A stretch of 64,000 bases of DNA from Clostridiales bacterium (GTDB taxonomy: Bacteria; Bacillota; Clostridia; Saccharofermentanales; Saccharofermentanaceae): assembly GCA_017510605.1 (NCBI GenBank), contig JAFWMQ010000007.1:1-64000 (forward strand). The letters run 5' to 3'. Position numbers and translations under genes: made by a program. Position 1 is the first letter of the stretch, and every line of letters begins with the position of its first letter. The notes beneath the pieces are model-generated. The model did not search any database and was not told where the DNA came from. It saw only the letters and a list, made by a program, of their open reading frames with translations. Of the stretch, positions 1 through 6,730 are shown piece after piece.

Positions 1-375
1 ACAAGGGTTTCAGGGATTCCCTGACAAGCTATTTGCGCATTTGTATATACATGCGCGATGCTTGTTCGTCCGTTCCGAAGTAATATGATAACCAAAACAA
101 TGAAGTCCGTAAGCAAGTCTTATTACTTCTTCCAGAAGTAACGCCTTATGACTTTTGACACTGCGCATCAAAAGTCAAGGCGCCCTTCGGGATCATTTTA
201 CGAAATAGACCGACAGGATGTATTATAATCCTATCGGTCTTATTGCATTTAAACTGATGCTATGCTTTGTCTTTGCGTAACTGCCTTATGAATACAAACC
301 AAGGGATTTGTGCTATATTACGTTTGATGAAAAACTAAGCTTTTTCATTCATTTTGCATAAGGGAGGAAACATTT
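1..375. other. Gene-free left edge rich in hairpins
   Basis: No convincing coding frame is seen before the gene starting at 376. The DNA is unusually rich in inverted repeats. A short palindrome lies at 11-23. A GCGCAT/ATGCGC pair lies near 36-56. An 8-bp hairpin with a 3-nt loop (TTACTTCT/AGAAGTAA) lies around 123-141. A long stem spans 142-182, where CGCCTT-at-GACTTTTG pairs with CAAAAGTC-AAGGCG. A 13-bp stem with one G-U pair spans 207-240 and resembles a terminator. The region could be the 3' end of a structured RNA, a repeat element, or the decayed end of a gene that lies outside the window. I cannot assign it to a known RNA family. Confidence 0.5.
207..240 (+). terminator. Terminator-like hairpin
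   Basis: AGACCGACAGGAT (207-219) pairs with ATCCTATCGGTCT (228-240) through 12 Watson-Crick pairs and one G-U wobble around an 8-nt loop. The following plus-strand sequence (TATTGCATTT) is only moderately T-rich. It probably ends whatever transcript enters from the left, but the direction is uncertain. Confidence 0.45.
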
Positions 376-627
376 ATGGAATACAACAATATACCTGAAG
401 AATATCGTCCGATATCTATGTGGGGTTACTTCGGATATGAGTTATTATTCTCTATCCCGGTAATCGGATTCATCTGCCTGATCGTTTTCGCGCTCGGCTC
501 AAAAAATGTCAACAAGAAAAACTTTGCAAGATCTTACTTCTGCTACACGATCATCGTGTGTCTTGTAGCTTTAGTAATATTTGCTGTTGCGATGCTTACA
601 GGAGCCATTGAATCATTTAATTTCTGA
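376..627 (+). CDS. Small two-TM membrane protein
   Basis: This 83-residue protein has two hydrophobic helices, at about residues 22-42 and 57-77, joined by a short basic loop (KNVNKKNFARS). That suggests a hairpin membrane protein with the loop on the cytoplasmic side. The start is supported by a GGGAGG ribosome-binding site 8 nt upstream of ATG. The gene ends exactly where the convergent DUF975-type gene ends, with no spacer. I recognise no enzyme motif. Similar small two-helix proteins are common in Clostridia without known function. The gene looks real because of its start signal and its clean membrane topology. Confidence 0.75.
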   Translation: MEYNNIPEEYRPISMWGYFGYELLFSIPVIGFICLIVFALGSKNVNKKNFARSYFCYTIIVCLVALVIFAVAMLTGAIESFNF

Positions 628-2496
628 TCAGCCTGGTTCTTCAACAACTGTTTCTATCACGACAGGATCTTCGTCATTATCGAAGTTGCCCGTAATTCCG
701 TAACCGGTATTCGGAACCATCTTTGAATAGACAATATCAACAGAAAGCATCAACAGAAGGGTTACTGCAACAGAGAGCAGGACCCTTCTGTTTATTCTCC
801 TTATAAGACTGTCAAGGAGCGGCGCAAGGACATATATAAATGCCAATGCACATATGCCGAATACCAACAGTCCCTCGGCGCAGATACGGCCGTTCAGATT
901 AAGGAAGTAACCGTCATAATTCCACCATCTTGAATGGAAGATAGTTTCCAGTGCCCATCCGGTAAAATATTCGACCGTACCGCAAAGGATTATTGAAGCC
1001 ACAAAGAAAATAAATGGTCTTTTGCGCAGTTTATTAAGCAGGACCAGAACGATCAGACCGCCTACACCGTATATCGGAAGCCACGGACCGTGCAGAACTC
1101 CGCGGTTGATCAGTTTTCCTTTCATAAGGAAGTAATACAGCAATTCCCATGTCCAACCGAAGTTAGAGAAAATAAAGAACATTAGGACCAAAGAACCGAC
1201 AGAATAATGTCTTAAGTAGTGAATGCTCTCGAGTGACGGGATCTTGCGCTGGTCAGGTATCGGTGAGAGTCTGGAAGGATATACGAGACCCTTGGCTTCG
1301 TTCTCATATGCAAGCATCTTCATTTTATTTGCTTCGTGACTCTCATATTCCCTTTCGTCCTTGCTGTTCCAAAGAACTACTCCGAAATACTTTGCAAAGA
1401 ACTTCTCACGTCTTCCGTCAAGACCCTTAATGGAATATTCAGGTTTGGAAAGCTCCTCTATAACATCCGAGTACAATTCATTCAGGACATCAGAATCCGC
1501 CCTGGCAAAAAGATGCTCATCGTTAAGGAGTTCTGTCCCGGGGACATTGTTTTCCTTGGAATGCTGCCTCACTTTTGCGTAGAACTCAGCGTAACAGCAT
1601 ACGATATAAGGGTTGGAATAAAGAATATTAGTTATACCTAATGTAAAGAATCCTAAGAAATACCAGCCTATAAGGCTCAAAAATAAATAAAACACTTTTC
1701 TCTTATTGCCCTTCATCATCCTCCATGACAGCTGCAGCGCTTCAACAGGTTTTACATCAGGGTTCTCAGCGATGATATAAGGAACAAGGATAAAACCGCA
1801 ATGGATTATCGGGAAACCAAAAACAGTCACCATTCCGAAGAGTTCAAATATTGTCTTCAAAGCCATAACCATCGATGCTCTTGTCCACCTCTTAACTCTT
1901 ATGAGAAAGAGATATCTCGAGAATGGTACTTTTTTATATACTCTTCCCTCTAGGAATATTCTCCGGCAGGCAGCAACATAAACATTACGGACATAAAGCC
2001 AGACAAATCCTGCAAAGATCAGGATAAACATTGAGAATACTAGTTGTGCGACAGTCTCTGAACCGGCAAACTGGGAAATGACAGAATAAATATTCGATAC
2101 TATCGTATCCTCAGTAACAAAATTTATCAGCAGATTAAGAGTTCCTCTGGTCCTTCCGAAGATCTCATTGGTATGCTCATTTTCGAAGCTCTGGTTGTAC
2201 AAAGCCAGTTTAATGCCGTTATACAGAGAATCGGCGTCTTCATCTATTTCTTTGTAGGTCTTCTCAATACGTCTGAGATCCTTAGCTTCAGTGAGTTCAT
2301 ATATGGAATTAGTCACATCATCAATTACCTGTCTTCTCACGCTGATGAGGTTATCTGAAGTAAGGAATTCCGCCTGCATGACCAAAGCGAAAAGACATGC
2401 AACAACATACATCAGATAATGATGCTTAAGGTTTCTTCTTGCGTTATATTTCAGTTCTTTCCGCGAGAAAAAAAATCTGTTGTCGTTCTTGTCCAA
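628..2496 (-). CDS. DUF975 / CmpB-like fusion membrane protein
   Basis: This 622-residue polytopic protein seems to join two families. Residues 1 to about 330 match the DUF975 pattern: an N-terminal ELKYNARRNLK motif, then six or so hydrophobic helices and the 'NPDVKPVEALQLSWRMMKGNKRK' region. Residues from about 425 to 600 contain the CmpB-type signature (family annotated as putative ABC-transporter permease), including GPWLPIYGVGG and several helices ending near residue 600. The two halves are linked by a charged segment (about 315-420). The start is a TTG codon, preceded by GGGGGTGA. No ATPase gene is adjacent, so a transporter role is unproven. The family names are from recognition; the function is unknown. 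Confidence 0.75.
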   Translation of the reverse strand: MDKNDNRFFFSRKELKYNARRNLKHHYLMYVVACLFALVMQAEFLTSDNLISVRRQVIDDVTNSIYELTEAKDLRRIEKTYKEIDEDADSLYNGIKLALYNQSFENEHTNEIFGRTRGTLNLLINFVTEDTIVSNIYSVISQFAGSETVAQLVFSMFILIFAGFVWLYVRNVYVAACRRIFLEGRVYKKVPFSRYLFLIRVKRWTRASMVMALKTIFELFGMVTVFGFPIIHCGFILVPYIIAENPDVKPVEALQLSWRMMKGNKRKVFYLFLSLIGWYFLGFFTLGITNILYSNPYIVCCYAEFYAKVRQHSKENNVPGTELLNDEHLFARADSDVLNELYSDVIEELSKPEYSIKGLDGRREKFFAKYFGVVLWNSKDEREYESHEANKMKMLAYENEAKGLVYPSRLSPIPDQRKIPSLESIHYLRHYSVGSLVLMFFIFSNFGWTWELLYYFLMKGKLINRGVLHGPWLPIYGVGGLIVLVLLNKLRKRPFIFFVASIILCGTVEYFTGWALETIFHSRWWNYDGYFLNLNGRICAEGLLVFGICALAFIYVLAPLLDSLIRRINRRVLLSVAVTLLLMLSVDIVYSKMVPNTGYGITGNFDNDEDPVVIETVVEEPG

Positions 2497-2530
2497 AGAG
2501 TCACCCCCGTTAGGGCATATTCTAACAAAA

Positions 2531-2562
2531 AACTGCGCAAATTCTCAATCGTTTGCGCAGTT
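2531..2562 (-). terminator. Rho-independent terminator of the SDR gene
   Basis: AACTGCGCAAA and TTTGCGCAGTT form a perfect 11-bp stem around a 10-nt loop. On the minus strand it is followed directly by a T-run. It lies 40 nt past the stop of the SDR oxidoreductase gene and before the TTG start of the next minus-strand gene, so the two genes are likely separate transcripts. Confidence 0.85.
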
Positions 2563-2601
2563 CTTCATATTATAAAACTTTACAGTAGGAACCGTCCGTT
2601 A

Positions 2602-3375
2602 TCACATGCAAGTATAACCGCCGTCTACAGGGAGATTAACACCTGTAACATATGTTGTCGCAGGAGATGCGAGGAAACATACTGCCGTATCAAGTTCGCC
2701 ATCGTTTCCGTATCTTTCAAGAGGAATCATGGTTCTGGCATTAGCCTGGAAGAACTCTGAATCCAATGTCTCTTTTGTAAGAGGGCTGTAGAAATAACCG
2801 GGGCAGATACAGTTAACTGTAATGCCATACTTACCCCACTCGGAAGCGAGTGCTCTTGTAAGATTAACAACACCGCCCTTAGCTGCGTGATAGGGAGAAC
2901 AAGGAGCAACCTTGTTTCCGACAAGACCGTACATGGAAGAAATGTTGATGATCCTTCCGAACTTTGCAGGTATCATTGCCTTCTTTGCAGCTGCCCTTGC
3001 AAGTCTGAAAGAACCGAAGAGGTCGATGTCGATCTCATTCATGAACTGCTCATCCGTGATGTCTTCAGCGGGTGCTACAGCACCAGTGCCTGCGTTGTTA
3101 ACGAGGATGTCAATCCTGCCCATCTTGGCAATGATCTCATCGATAGCAGCATCAACTGCTGCTGTATCTGTAATGTCGAGTTTGATCGCGAGTGTCTTAA
3201 CACCGTAAGTCTTTTTAATATCTGCGCAAACTTCATCGAGCAGATTCTGGCGGCGTGCAATGGCTACTATATCACAGCCCTGATTTGCAAGAGCCTTTGC
3301 CATCTGAACACCGAGTCCTGTGGAGCAGCCTGTAATAACCGCTACCCTTCCCGTAAAATCAAAAATGTTAGCCAT
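2602..3375 (-). CDS. SDR-family NAD(P)-dependent oxidoreductase
   Basis: This 257-residue protein has the classical short-chain dehydrogenase layout. The cofactor motif TGCSTGLG is near residue 16, NNAG near residue 92, the catalytic serine in the NISSMYG stretch near 146, and the catalytic YHAAK near 162. The C-terminal FLASPATTYVTGVNLPVDGG segment is typical of the 3-oxoacyl-ACP reductase / gluconate 5-dehydrogenase branch. It reduces or oxidises a carbonyl/alcohol pair with NAD(P)H in the cytoplasm; the substrate cannot be read from sequence. It is monocistronic, with its own terminator downstream and a TATAAT-like -10 near 3432. No fatty-acid or sugar-acid genes flank it, so a catabolic or housekeeping role is open. 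Confidence 0.9.
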   Translation of the reverse strand: MANIFDFTGRVAVITGCSTGLGVQMAKALANQGCDIVAIARRQNLLDEVCADIKKTYGVKTLAIKLDITDTAAVDAAIDEIIAKMGRIDILVNNAGTGAVAPAEDITDEQFMNEIDIDLFGSFRLARAAAKKAMIPAKFGRIINISSMYGLVGNKVAPCSPYHAAKGGVVNLTRALASEWGKYGITVNCICPGYFYSPLTKETLDSEFFQANARTMIPLERYGNDGELDTAVCFLASPATTYVTGVNLPVDGGYTCM

Positions 3376-3621
3376 AACTATTCCACCTTTATTGTTATTT
3401 TGGCCGGAGTTTTCTTAACTCCGCTGAAATTATACAAAATGGCTTTAACATAAAAAATCAGGATCTCTTGTTTTTTCAGGCATTTTCAGCATTGTATGTA
3501 CTGTTTCCATTAAGAAATAATCCTGTTTGCTCATTATGTGCGCCTAATGATTTTCAATTGATAATTTGCTTTTCATTTCACGTTGAAATAAAGCATTGTC
3601 TAAGGCGTTCCTTTCCCTCTA

Positions 3622-3630
3622 TGTTATAAT
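3622..3630 (+). promoter_or_regulatory. Extended -10 promoter of the superoxide reductase gene
   Basis: A TGTTATAAT sequence (TGn plus consensus TATAAT) lies about 36 nt before the start codon. No good -35 box is seen at normal spacing, which is acceptable for an extended -10 promoter. GGGAGG precedes the start codon at the right distance. Confidence 0.55.
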
Positions 3631-3665
3631 GGTGTTAACTACAAATCATCGGGAGGACATTTATC

Positions 3666-4025
3666 ATGAAGTTTTTCATTGGCAAATGCGGAACTGTTGT
3701 AACTAAGCTTTTCGAGACCGATTGTGAAGGCGGTCATCTTGAAGAACTTATCCCGAACACTACTGATGCCGCAGGAGAAAAGCATGTTCCTGTAATCAAC
3801 GTTAACGGTCAGGAAGTAACAGTTAAGGTAGGCGAAGTAGCTCATCCCATGATGGATGCACATTTTATTACCTTCATTGCATTAGAAACTGATAAAGGCT
3901 CCGTCATCAGACAGCTTAAACCCGGCGAAGAGCCTTGTGCAGTATTTACGATCAGTTCAGATGAAAAAGTGATCGCAGCTTACGAGTACTGCAATCTTCA
4001 CGGACTGTGGAAAGCTGAAGCTTAA
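3666..4025 (+). CDS. Superoxide reductase (desulfoferrodoxin-type, centre I lost)
   Basis: This 119-residue protein aligns over its whole length with desulfoferrodoxin. Superoxide reductases reduce superoxide to hydrogen peroxide in anaerobes without making oxygen. The catalytic iron (centre II) ligands are present: E38/H40 in EKHVPV, H60 and H66 in HPMMDAHF, and C109 and H112 in CNLHGLW. The N-terminal desulforedoxin domain should bind a second iron through four cysteines (CxxC plus CC). Here only C8 and C20 remain, so that site cannot form. Such proteins are known in other lineages as class III superoxide reductases. The gene overlaps the 3' end of the convergent methyltransferase gene by 4 nt. 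Confidence 0.88.
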   Translation: MKFFIGKCGTVVTKLFETDCEGGHLEELIPNTTDAAGEKHVPVINVNGQEVTVKVGEVAHPMMDAHFITFIALETDKGSVIRQLKPGEEPCAVFTISSDEKVIAAYEYCNLHGLWKAEA

Positions 4026-5239
4026 ACGACCTGGAAAATATAGAATTTCAGATATTCTGTCTCAGGCACATTCCAAAGGATCGGATGATCCGGAGCCTGG
4101 GTCCTTGCTTCGATCTGCCTAAGACTCACCGAGGCATCTCTGGCTGCAGATGCCAGCATTTTTCTGAACAGTTCGTCAGTCATAAAGTGAGAACATGAGC
4201 AAGTAGCAAGATAACCGCCTCTGGGCAGAATCTTCATCGCCTTAAGATTTATCTCTTTGTATCCCCTGCCGGCCGAATCAATTGTATCTCTTGATTTGGT
4301 AAAAGCAGGCGGATCAAGGATGACGTAATCATAAGAATGATCCTTTTTTGCTGCAAGATCTGTCAAAAGCTCAAAAACATCTTCGCAGACATAATCGATC
4401 TTGTCAGTCAAACCATTTCTTGCGGCATTATCTTTTGCCATCTCAATCGCCTGGGATGATATATCTACGCTCGTTACGTGCTTTGCGCCTTTATATGCAC
4501 AATTCAGACCGAAAGATCCCGTATGGGTAAAACAATCAAGGACGTTCTTATCTCTTGCTATCTTCGATGCTGCAAGCCTGTTATATTTCTGATCCAGGAA
4601 AAAACCTGTCTTCTGACCATTCTCTACATCAACAGAATATCGTATTCCGTTTTCGGTTATCTCTGTTATGCACGGATAATCTCTTCCGGTATACCATCCC
4701 TTGTAAAGTCCCAGACCTTCCTTTTCTCTTAACGCAAGCTCATTCCGCTCATAAATACCTTTAAGAGGCTCTCCTATCTCATCGAAAACATCCATCAGAG
4801 CCTTGTAGATATCATCTTTGTTTTGCTCAATTCCAAGACATGCTATCTGCGTTACGGCAATATCCCCGTATCTGTCACAGGTAAATCCGGGAATCTGATC
4901 GGCTTCTCCGTGAATGATCCTGCAGCACTTAAAATCTTCACCCTGCATTACCGTTCTGCGGTACTGAACGGCGTAGAAGATCCGTCTGTACCAGAACTTC
5001 TGATCGAAAACATCATTGCTGTTCCTCGATATGATCCTTACAGTGATCTTTGAATTCGAATTATAAAACCCTGATCCCTGCCAGCTTGAACCTTCAAAAC
5101 AGTCAACTATGCCGCCGTCAATAAGTTCACCTTCAGATGAAATGATCTCCTCCCCGTAAACCCAGGGATGACCATTCTTCAAAGATCTTGCGGCCTTTGA
5201 AGATATACTGACTTTGGGAAACGCTCTCTCAGTCTTCAT
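4022..5239 (-). CDS. RlmI-type 23S rRNA cytosine-C5 methyltransferase
   Basis: This 405-residue class I rRNA SAM-dependent methyltransferase has a PUA-like RNA-binding domain at about residues 8-80, a linking domain, then a Rossmann methyltransferase domain. Motif I is VLDCFTHTGSFGLNCA near residue 235. The DPPAFTKS motif near 308 is typical of the RlmI/YccW group, and a CSCSH stretch near 348 supplies the catalytic cysteine region. Family members methylate a cytosine of 23S rRNA (C1962 in E. coli). It is the first gene after the conserved unknown at 5258-5743, with an 18-nt gap, so the two may be co-transcribed. Confidence 0.88.
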   Translation of the reverse strand: MKTERAFPKVSISSKAARSLKNGHPWVYGEEIISSEGELIDGGIVDCFEGSSWQGSGFYNSNSKITVRIISRNSNDVFDQKFWYRRIFYAVQYRRTVMQGEDFKCCRIIHGEADQIPGFTCDRYGDIAVTQIACLGIEQNKDDIYKALMDVFDEIGEPLKGIYERNELALREKEGLGLYKGWYTGRDYPCITEITENGIRYSVDVENGQKTGFFLDQKYNRLAASKIARDKNVLDCFTHTGSFGLNCAYKGAKHVTSVDISSQAIEMAKDNAARNGLTDKIDYVCEDVFELLTDLAAKKDHSYDYVILDPPAFTKSRDTIDSAGRGYKEINLKAMKILPRGGYLATCSCSHFMTDELFRKMLASAARDASVSLRQIEARTQAPDHPILWNVPETEYLKFYIFQVV

Positions 5240-5257
5240 TTCTCGTCTGCCTGTCCG

Positions 5258-5743
5258 TCAAGCCCAGGGATCCTGTGACTTGGGAGTCCTAATCTGGCTG
5301 AGCAGCATCTGATCTTCAACAAACCACTGATTAGTCGACACTTTATGACGGAGTAAGATGTGACGCTTAGTATCTGCTCCTGAAGACTTGATAAATATCT
5401 TCATCCTGCCGTCGATCTCCTGGTTAAAGCCTCTCTCGGTCTCGATCGTATAAGGCATTGAAGGGGTATAATCATTGTCGGGTGACGTACCGTTGAAAAA
5501 CGAACGTACTACATGCTCACCATCAGCCATTCTGTCAGCGAGGAACTGCTTCTCGTAAGTGGATAATCCGTATGGGCCTTTAAGGAATTCGAGCATCTCA
5601 TATGTCTCTTCCTTATTGGCTGTATAATGCATCATTACCGCCAGAAATAGGGCAGCACCATATTCAGGCTCGTTAAGTGAAGCCTGCGGCATAGCTTTAA
5701 GCTCTTCAAGATTTGCGGGAAGTTTATCAAATACAATGGTCAT
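5258..5743 (-). CDS. Conserved protein, DUF6935-like
   Basis: This 161-residue soluble protein carries motifs I recall from a widespread Clostridia family: LPANLEELKAMP at the N-terminus, GPYGLSTYEKQFLADRM in the middle, PENDYTPSxPY-like sequence, and the terminal RTPKSQDPWA. I believe the family is DUF6935, but cannot check. The start is placed at ATG 5743, which has TTGGAGG 8 nt upstream; a TTG further upstream overlaps that ribosome-binding site and is unlikely. Family members often occur beside stress or virulence-associated genes, but here the neighbours give no hint. The function is unknown. Confidence 0.7.
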   Translation of the reverse strand: MTIVFDKLPANLEELKAMPQASLNEPEYGAALFLAVMMHYTANKEETYEMLEFLKGPYGLSTYEKQFLADRMADGEHVVRSFFNGTSPDNDYTPSMPYTIETERGFNQEIDGRMKIFIKSSGADTKRHILLRHKVSTNQWFVEDQMLLSQIRTPKSQDPWA

Positions 5744-5795
5744 ATTATTATCCTCCAAAATGTTAGAAACCTTAATTACGTTAGATAATTATACC

Positions 5796-5838
5796 ATTAA
5801 GACCGGGCATCGGTTTCAACTCAATACCCGGTCTTAAT
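5796..5838 (-). terminator. Terminator-like stem between two minus-strand genes
   Basis: ATTAAGACCGGG and CCCGGTCTTAAT form a perfect 12-bp stem 22 nt past the stop at 5860. The minus-strand tail is not a clean T-run, so termination may be partial. A TATAAT sequence right after it could serve as the -10 box of the next gene. Confidence 0.65.
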
Positions 5839-5859
5839 TATACGGAGGTAAATAAGATA

Positions 5860-6441
5860 TTAAACTGCACTTCTCTTCTCGGAAGGAATGTCATAAGCAG
5901 TAACAACTGCACCGAAATCCTTTACGATCCGCTTGACTTTGTCACAGCCCATCCCATAGTTATTGCTGATATAGCTGACGGACATATGCTCACTGAAATG
6001 AACTATAACGGCACAAGCATTCTCTATGCTGCTGTCCATCAGGGAATTTACCTTCTCCCAAAAAGAACCCGGGGACACCCTGCAGTCGATCGCTCTTGTA
6101 TCAACAGGCAGTAATCTTATGCCCAGCTCATTTGTATAGTATTCATTTATTAATTCACAGGCCTTACGAACATAACGCCTGACAGTTCTCAATGTATAGT
6201 ACATATTCTGTGCAACAGTCTGTTCCGAATCATCAGACTTAAGATAAGCTGCGGCAACTCTGTATTCATGATCCTTCATATTGGCAGCTGCATAAGCCAA
6301 AGCATTGACCAAATTTGTTCTGATCCTGACATATATAACAGCATGTTCCGCATAGTCATTATCTGCCAGACTCCAGACTGCCTTCGAGATCATGTCGCGC
6401 CTTCTGAAAAGATCTTTTACCGTACAATTAAATTCGATCAT
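5860..6441 (-). CDS. Putative helix-turn-helix protein of unknown function
   Basis: This 193-residue protein is all-helical by inspection. Two segments look like helix-turn-helix units: SEQTVAQNMYYTLRTVRRYV (residues 72-91) and MSVSYISNNYGMGCDKVKRI (153-172). That arrangement recalls sigma region 3/4-like or ArpU-like regulators, but no family can be named with confidence. The start is set at ATG 6441 because AGGAG lies just upstream; a further 15 codons are open but lack a ribosome-binding site. A 7-bp inverted repeat upstream (6502-6524) could be an operator for it. It is transcribed away from the c-di-GMP gene at 6731. It may be a regulator, but this is only inferred. Confidence 0.6.
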   Translation of the reverse strand: MIEFNCTVKDLFRRRDMISKAVWSLADNDYAEHAVIYVRIRTNLVNALAYAAANMKDHEYRVAAAYLKSDDSEQTVAQNMYYTLRTVRRYVRKACELINEYYTNELGIRLLPVDTRAIDCRVSPGSFWEKVNSLMDSSIENACAVIVHFSEHMSVSYISNNYGMGCDKVKRIVKDFGAVVTAYDIPSEKRSAV

Positions 6442-6501
6442 AAAAAATACTCCTAACAACTCAATACATCTGCTACAATAGAACAAATGTCCGTTTTTCT
6501 T

Positions 6502-6524
6502 ATGAGGTAATCATAACACCTCAT
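6502..6524. promoter_or_regulatory. Inverted repeat, possible operator
   Basis: ATGAGGT and ACCTCAT flank a 9-nt spacer in the divergent intergenic region between the putative DNA-binding protein (minus) and the GGDEF/EAL gene (plus). The spacing suits a dimeric regulator. The rest of the 289-nt gap is AT-rich, with no other strong signal. Confidence 0.35.
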
Positions 6525-6730
6525 CCGCTAGAAGTAAACCGTATTTTTGTGACATTTATCAACATATTGGGGTTTGCCCGTCGGTTTATATCATATTACC
6601 TCTATTATATATTTTGTAAATAGCTAAATTATATAGTAAATATTTTGTTTTCATTTTCTAATTTATTTTTTTCAATTCCGCGTTATCGCTTATGATACAA
6701 TAATCTTGATAACTTCTTTTCGAGGGTTCT

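Noticed and set aside
2887..3453. Plus-strand open frame across the SDR gene
   Set aside because: Antisense to a clear SDR protein with complete motifs.
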